64,000 nucleotides of DNA from Actinokineospora xionganensis (GCF_014323725.1 NZ_JABVED010000014.1:1-64000); one strand, 5' to 3'. Positions 1 to 8,010 are shown, counted from the first letter of the stretch. Notes: generated from the letters alone by a model not told the origin. A program made the numbers and translations.

Positions 1-1
1 C

Positions 2-388
2 GCGGGCTTCATCGGCTCACCCGCCATGAACCTGCTGACCCTGCCGGTCCACGACGGCTCGATGCGCCTGGGCGGCGCCGACATCCCCCTGCCGCGCGCC
101 GTCGGAAGCGGCGTCGAGACGGTCACCGCCGGTATCCGCCCGGAGTCGCTGGAGCTGGCGCCGACGGGCACGGAGAACGGGGTGTCGCTCATCGTCGAAC
201 TGGTCGAGGAACTGGGCGCCGATGCCCTGGTCCACGCCGCCATCCAGGACGACCCCAACACCCCGCGCGTCGTCATGCGGGTCGACGGCCGGACGCCCCC
301 GGTCCTGGCCCAGACCATCACCGCCACGCTGCGCCACCCCGAGGAGATCCACCTGTTCGACTCGACCACCGGCGAGCGCCTGGACTGA
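2..388 (+). CDS. Sugar ABC transporter ATP-binding protein, C-terminal part (UgpC/MalK family)
   Basis: The gene enters from the left edge, so only the last 128 residues are present. The read begins AGFIGSPAMNLL, the motif that follows the ATPase domain in UgpC/MalK/MsmX-type proteins and opens the regulatory OB-fold (TOBE) region. GIRPESL and the closing HLFD..TGERL are also usual for this family. Such proteins power import of sugars or glycerol-3-phosphate at the inner face of the membrane. Walker motifs lie outside the window, so the substrate cannot be judged. It ends with TGA; no partner permease is visible downstream. Confidence 0.9.
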   Translation, partial: AGFIGSPAMNLLTLPVHDGSMRLGGADIPLPRAVGSGVETVTAGIRPESLELAPTGTENGVSLIVELVEELGADALVHAAIQDDPNTPRVVMRVDGRTPPVLAQTITATLRHPEEIHLFDSTTGERLD

Positions 389-432
389 GCCTGGGCCGTG
401 GTGAGCGAGCGAGGACTGTCGGTTGGTCTGGT

Positions 433-438
433 TAGGGT
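433..438 (+). promoter_or_regulatory. -10 box (TAGGGT) for leaderless MDMPI-fold gene
   Basis: TAGGGT lies six bases before the ATG at 445 and there is no Shine-Dalgarno sequence. This is the usual geometry of a leaderless actinobacterial transcript. No clear -35 element is visible. Confidence 0.55.
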
Positions 439-444
439 GTCGGC

Positions 445-1194
445 ATGGATTTCGCCGCCGAGTTAATCGAACAGAACCGCCTTATCGCCGAACTGGCCCG
501 CACCGCCGACCCGGACGCCGAGGTGCCCACCTGCCCCGGCTGGACGCTGCGGCAACTGGTCACCCACATGGGCCGCGGCCACCGGTGGGCAGCCGCCATC
601 GCCGGTGAGCGATCCCAGGCCGTGATCGACCCCAAGACGGTCGCCGACGGCAAACCACCCGCCGACTGGGCGGGTGCGGTCGACTGGATGGCCAACGGCG
701 CCCAACTCATCCTCGACGGCGTCGAGTCGGCCGGGCCGGACACATCGGTCTGGACCTTCACCGGCCCCAAACCGGCCGCTTGGTGGATCCGCCGCAGACT
801 GCACGAGACGGTCGTGCACCGCGCCGACGCAGCCATCGCGGCGGGCGTGCCGTTCGAGGTGGCCCCAGACGTCGCCGCCGACTGCCTCTCGGAGTGGCTC
901 GGCCTGGTAACCGCACGCCCCGCCGCCGCCGACGCCCCGCTCGTCGAGGGAACGTCGCTACACCTACACGCCACCGACGAGGACCTCACCGTCCCCGGCG
1001 AATGGATCCTCCGCTCGGACGGCTCACGGATCACAGTGGAACACGAACACACCAAGGGCACGGCCGCGGTGCGCGGGAAGGCGGCGGACCTGGCTCTGGC
1101 CATGCTGCGCAGACTGCCCGCCGACCACCCCGACCTCACCCTCATCGGCGACCCCGAAGTGTTCACGACCTGGCTGGAACGCACCCAGTTCTAG
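445..1194 (+). CDS. Maleylpyruvate isomerase/MDMPI-family mycothiol-dependent enzyme
   Basis: 249 residues with the DinB-like four-helix MDMPI N-terminal domain (about 1-140) followed by the smaller C-terminal domain. Visible family motifs are the CPGW box at 30-33, His41 of the LVTHMG helix, and the LHETVVHRAD helix with His120, Glu121 and His125; these histidines are the usual divalent-metal ligands. Family members use mycothiol as cofactor for isomerisation or thiol-transfer, but most are uncharacterised and the substrate here is unknown. The gene stands alone between the transporter end and the convergent tmsB. The ATG at 445 is supported by the leaderless -10 box just upstream. Confidence 0.85.
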   Translation: MDFAAELIEQNRLIAELARTADPDAEVPTCPGWTLRQLVTHMGRGHRWAAAIAGERSQAVIDPKTVADGKPPADWAGAVDWMANGAQLILDGVESAGPDTSVWTFTGPKPAAWWIRRRLHETVVHRADAAIAAGVPFEVAPDVAADCLSEWLGLVTARPAAADAPLVEGTSLHLHATDEDLTVPGEWILRSDGSRITVEHEHTKGTAAVRGKAADLALAMLRRLPADHPDLTLIGDPEVFTTWLERTQF

Positions 1195-1360
1195 GGCTGT
1201 CCCCACCAGGAGTCCCGACGAGCGCAAGGGGGCCGGGGCCGGATGAACCGCCCAAGGCCCCACACCGACCGAAGGACGCCTCACGTTCTGAATGTCGAAA
1301 TCATCCGCCGGAAGGGGCGACTCACTTGCCAGAGCGGGCGACTCGCGATTAACCGGTTTG

Positions 1361-1388
1361 GCGATGGGGTGGCTGCGCCCCCCATCGC
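1361..1388. terminator. Hairpin between convergent genes
   Basis: A perfect 9-bp inverted repeat (GCGATGGGG / CCCCATCGC) with a 10-base loop lies in the 282-base gap between the convergent MDMPI gene and tmsB. It could terminate either transcript. There is no T-run, as is common in high-GC genomes. The rest of the gap shows no coding signal. Confidence 0.5.
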
Positions 1389-1476
1389 CAGGGGCTGAAC
1401 CCAAACAGGCACCGTCCCACCGAGCCTGCCTTGCATCCAGGCACCAGCCAACCAAAATCGCGGCCCCGGAGGGAGG

Positions 1477-2730
1477 TCACCAAGTAGGACGCAAAGGCAT
1501 GCCCGAAGCGCCCTTCTCCCCCACCTTCACACCCAACAACTGGTGCAGCTCAAGCTGATGCCGGTCGAACGCCAACTGCGAAGCCGCCATGTACAACGCC
1601 CACACCCGAGCCCGAGCGATCCCGGCGTCCTGGACCGCTTCCTCCCAGTTCTCATCCAAATTGGCGCACCAAGCCGCAAGGGTCTTCGCGTAGTGCTCGC
1701 GTAGGTTCTCGTCGTGGCGGATTTCGAAACCGTTGTCCTGCATGGCCGACGCGATCTCGCCGATGCCTTCCAGTTCGCCGTCCGGGAAGACATAGCGGTC
1801 GAAGAACGGGCCGACCTTGTGTGGCGCCGTGGTGTTCGTCCGCGTGATGCAGTGGTTGAGCAGCCTGCCCTGGGGACGCAGCTTCCCGTAGAGGAAGGTG
1901 AAGTACGCCGGGAGGTTGCGGGCGCCGACGTGCTCCGTGAGGCCGATCGAGGACACCGCGTCGAAGTCGGTTTCGGTGACGTCGCGGTAATCCAGGTGGC
2001 GCACCTCCGCCTTGTCGGACAGGCCGCGGGCGGCGATCTCCTTCTGCGCCCACAGAGCCTGCTCACGCGACAGGGTCACGCCCAGCACGTCCACGCCGTA
2101 GTGCTCGGCGGCGTGCATGGCCATGCCGCCCCAGCCGCAGCCGACGTCGAGGAGGCGCATTCCCGGTTCCAGCGCGAGTTTGCGGCACACCAGGTCGAAC
2201 TTCTGCCACTGCGCCTCTTCGAGAGTGGCGTCCGCGGTCGGGTAGCAGGCGCAGGTGTAGGCCATCGACGGGCCGAGGACCAGTTCGTAGAACCGGTTCG
2301 ACACGTCGTAGTGCCGGGAGATGGCTACGGAATCACGGTTTCTGGAGTGTCGCAGGCCGAGTGCCGCCCGCCTGGCGCGGCCCGGGAGTTCCTCCGGTGG
2401 GGCCTGGACCGGCCGCAGGTGGGTGGGCGCCAACTCGCGCAGCAGTTTGATGCCGTCGCGCAGGTGCAGGTCGTCGATGATGGGCACCAGCACGTCGAGG
2501 AGGTTGTAGAGGCCGCCGGTGATCTTCAGGTGTCCGGTGACGTACGCGCGGGCCAGGCCCAGTTCGCCCGGCGCGGAAAGCAGATAGGTCACCGCTTCCG
2601 GTGTGGACAGTTCCAGTCGGACCGGCGCGTCCGGGTTGCCCGCGACGCTGCCGTCGTAGGCGGTCACGGCCAGCCCGCCGTCGGGCGGGATGATGCCCTC
2701 GAAAGCCGACGCGATTCGCGGTGTGGTCAT
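1477..2730 (-). CDS. tmsB: SAM-dependent fatty-acid methyltransferase, CFA-synthase family (TmsB/BfaB-like)
   Basis: 417 residues, starting at the ATG preceded by GGGGAGAG. It belongs to the cyclopropane-fatty-acid synthase family: SAM-binding motif LLDVGCGWGG at 193-202, and the family block SRHYDVSNRFYELVLG near 138-153 followed by Cys160/Cys162. In mycobacteria and relatives, a CFA-type enzyme encoded beside a FAD-binding oxidase makes 10-methylene and then 10-methyl stearic (tuberculostearic) acid from oleoyl phospholipid. The gene starts 14 bases after the stop of exactly such an oxidase, so this role is preferred over cyclopropanation. That choice rests on context; the enzyme alone could also be a plain CFA synthase. 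Confidence 0.85.
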   Translation of the reverse strand: MTTPRIASAFEGIIPPDGGLAVTAYDGSVAGNPDAPVRLELSTPEAVTYLLSAPGELGLARAYVTGHLKITGGLYNLLDVLVPIIDDLHLRDGIKLLRELAPTHLRPVQAPPEELPGRARRAALGLRHSRNRDSVAISRHYDVSNRFYELVLGPSMAYTCACYPTADATLEEAQWQKFDLVCRKLALEPGMRLLDVGCGWGGMAMHAAEHYGVDVLGVTLSREQALWAQKEIAARGLSDKAEVRHLDYRDVTETDFDAVSSIGLTEHVGARNLPAYFTFLYGKLRPQGRLLNHCITRTNTTAPHKVGPFFDRYVFPDGELEGIGEIASAMQDNGFEIRHDENLREHYAKTLAAWCANLDENWEEAVQDAGIARARVWALYMAASQLAFDRHQLELHQLLGVKVGEKGASGMPLRPTW

Positions 2731-2744
2731 TCGCTCTCCCCTGG

Positions 2745-4127
2745 TCAGCGCCCCCGGACGCATTTGTCGTACAGATCGAGCAGCCTTGCCCCCGGGTCGT
2801 AGCGAGTCTTGAGATCCCGGTAGGCGGGTCCGTTGTAGAGGGACCAGAACTCATCCTCTTCGTGGAAACTGGCGGAGTACAGCGATTTGCGGCCGCGCAT
2901 CTCGGTGACGGTCTTCTCGATGAGCCGGTTGTGGGTGCCCGCGGACTCCCCCGGGTCGAGCGGGACCGACGACCAGAACCCGAAGTTGACGTAGAGCGAG
3001 TCCGGGTCCATGACGTAGAGCGGCCACTGGGTCTTGTCCCGCAGCCGCACCGGGCACACCCAGACCGGGTTGATCGGGATCTCGCGGTGGAAGAACTCGA
3101 GGAACGCGGCGGCTTGGTCGATGGGGACCTCGATGTCCTGCACCACGGTCTCCCGCTCGGGCAGCCCGCGCCACTTGTCGATCCGGGCGGACACGCCGAG
3201 CTTGCGTTCGAGTGCGACGACCTTCCAGTAGACGTCCGAGCGGAGCCGCTTGCGGCCCAGCACCCGCCGGACGAGACGGTTCTGCACGCCGAGGGCGGCC
3301 GAGCACCAGAACCAGTCGGTGTCCCAGCGCCACAGGTAGTCGCGGACGGTGAGGTAGTCGTCGGCGCGGCCCTGGATGGAGCGGTAGTAGATGTCGAGCC
3401 AGGTGTAGTCGCTGGTGTAGGGCGCCTCGTCGGTGAACGTGCCCAGCGTCAGGTACAGCTCGTCGGGTCCGAACACAGTGCCGTCGACGAAGTCGACCTG
3501 GACCCCGCCGTGCTCGCGGGTCTCGCAGACCTCGGCCAGTTCGGCGAAGTAGGCGGTGGCGTCGCGGTGGCGGAGGTGGCGCACGTGGACGTAAGGGCGC
3601 ACCGGTTCGAGTTCGATGGTGAGCCGCAGCGCGTAGCCGAGGGTCCCGTAGGAGTTGGGGAAGCCGTGGAACAGGTCGCGGTGCTCGTTGTCCGGCCGCG
3701 CGACGACGACCTGGCCGTCGCCGGTGAGGACTTCGAGTTCCAGCACCGACTCGTGCGGCATGCCGTTGCGGAAGGACGACGACTCGATACCGAGCCCGGT
3801 GACCGCGCCGCCCAGGGTGATGGTCTTGAGCTGCGGCACGACCAGCGGCATCAGCCCGTGCGGCAGGGTGGCGTCGACCAGCTGCTCGTAGGTGACCATG
3901 CCCTCGACGTCGGCGGTGCGCGCCTCCGGGTCGACGGACAGGACATGGGTGAAGTCGGCGACGTCGATGGTCCCGGCTCCGCCGCGGTCGCGGAACAGGT
4001 TGGAGGTGCGCTTGGCCAGCCGGATCGGCGAGTCCGGCGGCAGGGCGGCGAACCGTTCGCGCAGGCGCTGCACCCGGTCCTGGTGCGCGGTCCCCGCGCT
4101 GGTCGTGGCACCCGTCATACCTGTCAT
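2745..4127 (-). CDS. tmsA: FAD-binding oxidoreductase, partner of the CFA-type enzyme (TmsA/BfaA-like)
   Basis: 460 residues with an N-terminal FAD-binding-4 (VAO-type) domain: the VDPEARTADVEGMVTYEQL strand region and the PQLKTITLGGAVTGLG FAD pyrophosphate loop. A DIMINUTO/DWARF24-like C-terminal substrate domain follows. In TmsA/BfaA this fold reduces the 10-methylene intermediate to the 10-methyl branch. The start at 4127 (MTGMTG) has AGGG five bases upstream; an in-frame ATG at 4118 is possible. The gene is first in a two-gene operon with tmsB and is divergent from the LigD polymerase gene; 139 bases separate the two starts and hold both promoters. A third gene, tmsC, known from some species, is not seen. 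Confidence 0.85.
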   Translation of the reverse strand: MTGMTGATTSAGTAHQDRVQRLRERFAALPPDSPIRLAKRTSNLFRDRGGAGTIDVADFTHVLSVDPEARTADVEGMVTYEQLVDATLPHGLMPLVVPQLKTITLGGAVTGLGIESSSFRNGMPHESVLELEVLTGDGQVVVARPDNEHRDLFHGFPNSYGTLGYALRLTIELEPVRPYVHVRHLRHRDATAYFAELAEVCETREHGGVQVDFVDGTVFGPDELYLTLGTFTDEAPYTSDYTWLDIYYRSIQGRADDYLTVRDYLWRWDTDWFWCSAALGVQNRLVRRVLGRKRLRSDVYWKVVALERKLGVSARIDKWRGLPERETVVQDIEVPIDQAAAFLEFFHREIPINPVWVCPVRLRDKTQWPLYVMDPDSLYVNFGFWSSVPLDPGESAGTHNRLIEKTVTEMRGRKSLYSASFHEEDEFWSLYNGPAYRDLKTRYDPGARLLDLYDKCVRGR

Positions 4128-4266
4128 TCTCACCCTATTCGGCTCGACCGGTACAGCTGTGGCCGACGCGACCCCGTCCTCATCCCTCAGTGATAGTCGA
4201 ACGGAGCGGATTTCGCTCGCGCAAGATCGGAGTTGACGGGACCGCCACGCGTGGGAAGGTGATCGG

Positions 4267-5241
4267 GTGAGCGAGGACGAAGTGCGCGACGGGGTGTCGC
4301 TGACCAATCTCGACCAGCCGCTGTTCGACGGGGCCGAGGCCACGAAACGCGACCTCGTCGACTACCTGGACGCGGTCCGCGACCGGATGATCCCGGTGTT
4401 GCGCGATCGCCCGCTGTCGGTGATGCGGGTGCGGCCAGGCCAGCAGCCGTTCATGCAGAAGAATCTGCCGAAATACACACCGGAATGGGTCCGGCGGGCC
4501 ACGGTGTGGGCGGAGGCGTCCAAACGCGAGATCTCCTACGCGCTCTGCGACGACCGTCGGACCCTGCTGTGGTTCGCGAACCAGCGGTCCATCGAGTACC
4601 ACCCCACCTTGACGGTCCTGTCCCGCCCGGACCATGTCACCCACCTGATCCTCGACCTCGACCCGCCCGCGGGCGACGACAGCTTCGGCGCCGCCGTCCA
4701 GGCCGCCCTGCTGGTGCGGCAGGCCCTGGCCGACTCCGGCCTCACCGGCGTCGCCAAGACCAGCGGCGCGAAGGGCGTCCACGTCTTCGCCCCCGTCGAC
4801 CCGGACGCGTCCATGGAGGACGTCGCCGCAGCCACCCGCGCCATTGCCGCCCGGGCGGAGCGTATCGACCCGGCCCTGGCCACGACGGCCTACATCGTGG
4901 AGGACCGGGCGGGCAAGGTCTTCCTCGACTCCACGCGCTCGGGCGGTGCCACCGTGGTCGCGGCCTACAGTCCCCGCATCCGCCCCGGCACCCCCGTCTC
5001 GTTCCCGGTCGCGTGGGAGGACCTGACCTCGGTCAAACCCGCGGACTTCACCGTGCGAACAGCCCCGGCGCTACTCGGCGACACCGACCCGTGGGCCACC
5101 CGAATGCCCGACCCGCAGCCCTTGGCCGCCGACCTGGTCGCCGAAGGCCACACCATCCCGGTCGCCCGCGTCCAGGCGATGCACGAGGGCAAGCGCCGGG
5201 CGAGGGCCCGCAAGGCGGCGGAGGAGTCCACGTCCGGGTAG
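4267..5241 (+). CDS. Stand-alone LigD-type polymerase (archaeo-eukaryotic primase superfamily)
   Basis: 324 residues, GTG start with GGAAGG eight bases upstream. It matches the polymerase domain of bacterial NHEJ protein LigD: opening block VSLTNLDQPLFDG, RP...R.P.G...FMQKNLP, the metal-binding DLD at 130-132 in LILDLDPP, SGAKGVH at 166-172, and a third acidic residue in FLDSTR near 221. These domains add nucleotides, often ribonucleotides, during end joining, gap filling or base repair. It lacks the ligase and phosphoesterase modules, as in mycobacterial PolD-type proteins. The C-terminus is Lys/Arg-rich. No ku gene is nearby; a PE-POL protein lies at 37.3-38.7 kb. Confidence 0.9.
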   Translation: MSEDEVRDGVSLTNLDQPLFDGAEATKRDLVDYLDAVRDRMIPVLRDRPLSVMRVRPGQQPFMQKNLPKYTPEWVRRATVWAEASKREISYALCDDRRTLLWFANQRSIEYHPTLTVLSRPDHVTHLILDLDPPAGDDSFGAAVQAALLVRQALADSGLTGVAKTSGAKGVHVFAPVDPDASMEDVAAATRAIAARAERIDPALATTAYIVEDRAGKVFLDSTRSGGATVVAAYSPRIRPGTPVSFPVAWEDLTSVKPADFTVRTAPALLGDTDPWATRMPDPQPLAADLVAEGHTIPVARVQAMHEGKRRARARKAAEESTSG

Positions 5242-5300
5242 CGGTCGTTTTGCCGAACGGGGACGGGGGTAGACCTCACCCGTACCCCAGGGAGGCCATC

Positions 5301-5702
5301 ATGAGCGACCGCGACCCCGCCGACACCGGCGCGGAGGACTTGGACGAGGACGCATTGCACGTGGACCCGCTGGAAGAGGGCGTCGAACCCCCCGAACACT
5401 GGTCGGCGGCCGACAAGTACGGCACCACTCCCTCGGAGGCACTCGAGGGCGAGGGCATGGAGCGGAAACTAACAGCCGAACAGGCGGACGTGACCCCGGA
5501 CGACGTCCCGGACACCCCCGTCGCCGCGGCCCCCATCGACGACCTCGACGAATCCGTGGACGCCGCGAACGAGCCCGAGGGCTACGACATGCCCGAACCA
5601 CAACGACAGGTTCCGGACGACGCGGCCCGCAGGGGCCAGTCGGCAGATGAGGCGGGCGGCTCGATGGCCGAGACCATCCGCACACCGCCGGACATCGATT
5701 AG
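5301..5702 (+). CDS. Acidic hypothetical protein, DUF5709-like
   Basis: 133 residues, very rich in Asp, Glu and Pro, with no membrane segment and little predicted hydrophobic core, so probably largely disordered and cytoplasmic. The run LEEGVEPPEHWSAADKYGTT followed by a GEGMERKLTAE segment resembles actinobacterial DUF5709 proteins, whose function is unknown. A GGGAGG Shine-Dalgarno sits seven bases before the ATG. It follows the LigD polymerase by 59 bases on the same strand and may be co-transcribed, but I see no functional link. Confidence 0.75.
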   Translation: MSDRDPADTGAEDLDEDALHVDPLEEGVEPPEHWSAADKYGTTPSEALEGEGMERKLTAEQADVTPDDVPDTPVAAAPIDDLDESVDAANEPEGYDMPEPQRQVPDDAARRGQSADEAGGSMAETIRTPPDID

Positions 5703-6080
5703 ACATCGCGAACAACCGCCGGACCCGTGCGCCCTTTCCCTGCACCCCGTACGCGCAGACCTCCAGGGACGGCCTTTCGCCCTGCAGTTCCTCTGCCCTG
5801 CACCCCGGACGGGGCACCTTCAGGGACGGCTCTTCGCCCTGCACTCCCCGTTGCCCTTGAGCTCCGAACAGGGTCACCTCCAGGGACGGCTCTTCGCCCC
5901 TGCATGGGGGGCGTGGTCGGGCTGTGTTGCTCGGCTGGGTGAGGTGGTTTGTGGCATGCCTAATTCGTGGGCGATTCTGCACGGCCTGGGTGGGTCTATC
6001 GTCTGGCCGTGGGCGGATTGGCTGATCGGGCACGATCCGGGCGTCGGGCAGAACGTGCTGATCGCTAGTACCGTCGATCC
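5703..6080. repeat. Intergenic region with 57/60-bp direct repeats
   Basis: A 378-base gap between the DUF5709 gene and the lipoprotein gene. A core CAGGGACGGCTCTTCGCCC plus TGCA occurs three times, beginning at 5764, 5821 and 5881 (spacing 57 and 60 bases); the first copy has one base difference and the last one extra C. A decayed fourth piece (ccctttccctgca) lies near 5731-5744. Each core has short complementary ends (CAGGG and CCCTG), so each could fold as a small hairpin. Both spacings are multiples of three and one reverse frame is open, but start, codon pattern and homology do not support a gene. Confidence 0.7.
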
Positions 6081-6449
6081 ATGTCGATGAGGCGGGTCGC
6101 TGTGGTGCTCGCTGCCCTGGTGGGTCTCTCAGCTTGTGGGGGCGAGCGGGTTCGGGAGGCGGAGAATGTGGCGCGGGCGTTTCTCGGGGCGTTGGCCGAC
6201 AACCGCACTGAAGAGGCGTGTGCCCTGTTCGGGCCGAGGGTGCTCGCGGACGAGGACTGCGCCGCCGCCCTGGAGAAGTTGACGCCCGCCACCATCGTGG
6301 AAACCGAGGTGTGGGGCGATGGCGCCATCGTCCGCGCCGGGTCGGGGACGCTTTTTCTCAGCGAGTTCAACCGGGGCTGGCTGGTGACCGCCGCCGGGTG
6401 TGTCGACCGCGGTGAGGTTCCCTACGACTGTGCGGTGGGTGGGCCATGA
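6081..6449 (+). CDS. Small secreted lipoprotein of unknown function
   Basis: 122 residues. Residues 1-19 form a lipoprotein signal peptide (Arg4-Arg5, hydrophobic core, lipobox LSAC at 16-19), so the mature protein should be anchored to the outer face of the membrane by Cys19. The mature part has a helical segment resembling the first helix of NTF2-like/DUF4878 lipoproteins (ENVARAFLGALADNRTEEACALF), then a beta-rich half with three further cysteines. TAGTAC at 6065-6070 may be a -10 box of a near-leaderless transcript; a second ATG lies at 6087. The stop codon overlaps the start of the micro-protein that follows. Confidence 0.75.
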   Translation: MSMRRVAVVLAALVGLSACGGERVREAENVARAFLGALADNRTEEACALFGPRVLADEDCAAALEKLTPATIVETEVWGDGAIVRAGSGTLFLSEFNRGWLVTAAGCVDRGEVPYDCAVGGP

Positions 6450-6535
6450 TCGCGCGACTGATGTTCAACCTGACCCTGGTCATCGTGATCGGCGGCTGTG
6501 GTTACTTCATCCTCATCGGACTGCTCCACCGATGA
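6446..6535 (+). CDS. 29-residue membrane micro-protein, translationally coupled on both sides
   Basis: The reading frame begins MIARLMFNLTLVIVIGG and ends LIGLLHR. It is one hydrophobic helix of about 20 residues with an N-terminal Arg and a C-terminal His-Arg, fitting a single-pass inner-membrane protein. Its ATG overlaps the TGA of the lipoprotein gene (ATGA at 6446-6449) and its own TGA overlaps the ATG of the DUF6328 gene (ATGA at 6532-6535). That exact double overlap is hard to explain unless the frame is translated. No function is known. It is short enough to be missed by routine gene callers. Confidence 0.65.
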   Translation: MIARLMFNLTLVIVIGGCGYFILIGLLHR

Positions 6536-6996
6536 CCGACGACGAGAGCGAAGGCGACCGGCTGCGGCGCAACGTCAACGAGCTCCTGCAGGAGCTGCGG
6601 GTGGCTCAGGCGGGGGTGCAGATCCTCTTCGGTTTCCTGCTCGCCGTGACGTTCACCGAGTCCTACGAGCGTGCGACCGGGTTTCAGCAGATGGTTCACC
6701 TGATCACGGTGTTGCTCGCCGTGTTGGCGATCGCGTTGTTCACCGCCCCGGCGGCCTGGCATCGGGTGCTGTTCCGGCAGGGCAGGCGCGACCTGATTGT
6801 CGACAGCGCCAACACCTTCGCCATCGTCGGGTTGGCGACGCTCGCCCTCGCGGTCTCGGGGACGGTCCTACTGCTCACCGATGTGATCATCGGTCAGCCC
6901 GCGGCGGCCATCCTGGCCGCGATCACCGCGGTCGGGTTCGCGACCCTGTGGTTCGCGGTGCCCGCGCGCCACCGGCGCGGCGGTGACGGCGCATAG
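6532..6996 (+). CDS. DUF6328 family membrane protein
   Basis: 154 residues. The N-terminus is charged and cytoplasmic (MTDDESEGDRLRRNVNELLQ) and includes the ELLQELRVAQAGVQILFGFL block typical of DUF6328. About four membrane helices follow (roughly 31-47, 60-80, 100-122, 128-147), with the conserved APAAWHRVLFR loop between the second and third. Function is unknown; the family is common in actinobacteria. It is the last gene of a three-gene coupled unit with the lipoprotein and the micro-protein. Its last 74 bases are overlapped from the opposite strand by the end of the next gene. Confidence 0.85.
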   Translation: MTDDESEGDRLRRNVNELLQELRVAQAGVQILFGFLLAVTFTESYERATGFQQMVHLITVLLAVLAIALFTAPAAWHRVLFRQGRRDLIVDSANTFAIVGLATLALAVSGTVLLLTDVIIGQPAAAILAAITAVGFATLWFAVPARHRRGGDGA

Positions 6997-7546
6997 CGCG
7001 CAGGCCGCGGGCGATCGTGTCGCGCAGGGTGCTCGACGGCGGTTCCGTGGCGGCAATCGTCTCCGCCACCCACGCCACCACTTCGGGCAGACCGAGCGGC
7101 GCGGGCGGCGGCCTGCGCAGGTCCACGTCCTCCTGGGCGGTCCGGAAGCACCGGACCACCGCCCCCTCATCCTCCAGCCCTCTCGCCCACTCACCCCACG
7201 GCGAGTCGGGGGCGCAGGACCGCGGGTCGACGGCGACGAAGGACTTCACCTTCCGCGCCTGCGCACCCGCCACCCACAGGACCGGCTCGGTGGCCGCCCC
7301 GCTGGTGACGATGTGCACGCGCCTGCCCGGGGTCTCGCTCAGGATCGAGGCCAGCGCCGCCAAGCCCGGGCCGTCCGCGGGCAGCCGGACCCAGCCGATC
7401 CGCAGCCGGTCGGTCAGCGGGCGCCAAGTCGCGGGCAGTTCGCCGTGGCTGGCCTCCCCGGCCGGATCGAGCACCACCGCGAGGTCCGCGTCGATCGGTC
7501 CCCGCCACACGATGGCGGGTCCGCGTGCGGCCATGTCCGTCATCAT
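6923..7546 (-). CDS. Hypothetical protein, possible alpha/beta-fold
   Basis: 207 residues, not recognised. The middle (VRLPADGPGLAALASILSE, then RRVHIVTSGAATEPVLWVAG and VKSFVAVDP) alternates strands and helices like an alpha/beta-hydrolase or Rossmann core, but there is no GxSxG nucleophile, so hydrolase activity is doubtful. The C-terminus is Arg-rich and probably disordered. Its ATG overlaps the stop of the upstream gene (ATGA at 7543-7546), so the two are coupled. The end of the frame runs 74 bases into the convergent DUF6328 gene; the true functional end may be earlier. Confidence 0.55.
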   Translation of the reverse strand: MMTDMAARGPAIVWRGPIDADLAVVLDPAGEASHGELPATWRPLTDRLRIGWVRLPADGPGLAALASILSETPGRRVHIVTSGAATEPVLWVAGAQARKVKSFVAVDPRSCAPDSPWGEWARGLEDEGAVVRCFRTAQEDVDLRRPPPAPLGLPEVVAWVAETIAATEPPSSTLRDTIARGLRAMRRHRRAGGARAPRTTGSRTRPR

Positions 7547-8010
7547 CGTCGCCCGGCCTCTCCAGAGTCCTCTGTGGACTCATCGACGCCGACCTGGACG
7601 GCCCAGACCAAGGCGTGCACGAGCATCGACATCCGGTCGTGGCTGTCGCCGGAGTCGATCACCAGCCGGAGCTGGTCGGTGACGTCCTCCGGCCGGTCGT
7701 TGAGCCACGCCAGTTGCGCGCGCAGCACGGCGCGGACCGGCGGGGCGATCGAATCGATGTCGACGGGCAGCCCGTCGGCGTCTTGCACCTCCACGGCGAA
7801 CGCCGCGTCGGGCAGCTGAACCGCCTCGGACTCCAGGATCTTCCTGCCACCCGCACTGATCAGCGCGGTCACGATGGCGAGAAGGTCGGAGTCCGAGGCG
7901 GGTCGGCACCACTGGGCGAGCAGATCGGACACGACGTCGATGTCACGGTCTCGGACCGCGGCCACCAGTGTGTTGATCGCGTCCGCTACGCGAGGGGTGT
8001 GCTCGGCCAT
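7543..8010 (-). CDS. Hypothetical helical protein
   Basis: 155 residues, mostly helical and acidic, with no signal peptide, membrane helix or known motif. The start at 8010 (MAEHTPRV) is chosen because GGAGGGG lies eight bases upstream; the longer in-frame extension lacks a ribosome site. It sits between the channel gene (75 bases upstream) and the gene above, which it overlaps by four bases, suggesting a three-gene operon. No function is assigned. Confidence 0.65.
   Translation of the reverse strand: MAEHTPRVADAINTLVAAVRDRDIDVVSDLLAQWCRPASDSDLLAIVTALISAGGRKILESEAVQLPDAAFAVEVQDADGLPVDIDSIAPPVRAVLRAQLAWLNDRPEDVTDQLRLVIDSGDSHDRMSMLVHALVWAVQVGVDESTEDSGEAGRR

Noticed and set aside
5764-5904. Possible CRISPR array
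   Set aside because: Only three cores, unequal length, spacers of about 34-37 bases with mutual similarity, and no cas genes.
5299-6033. Open reading frame of 244 codons on the minus strand across the 57/60-bp repeats
   Set aside because: It runs antisense through the end of the DUF5709 gene, has no ribosome site, and its product is low-complexity Arg/Pro sequence. The repeating peptide is a by-product of repeat spacing being divisible by three.
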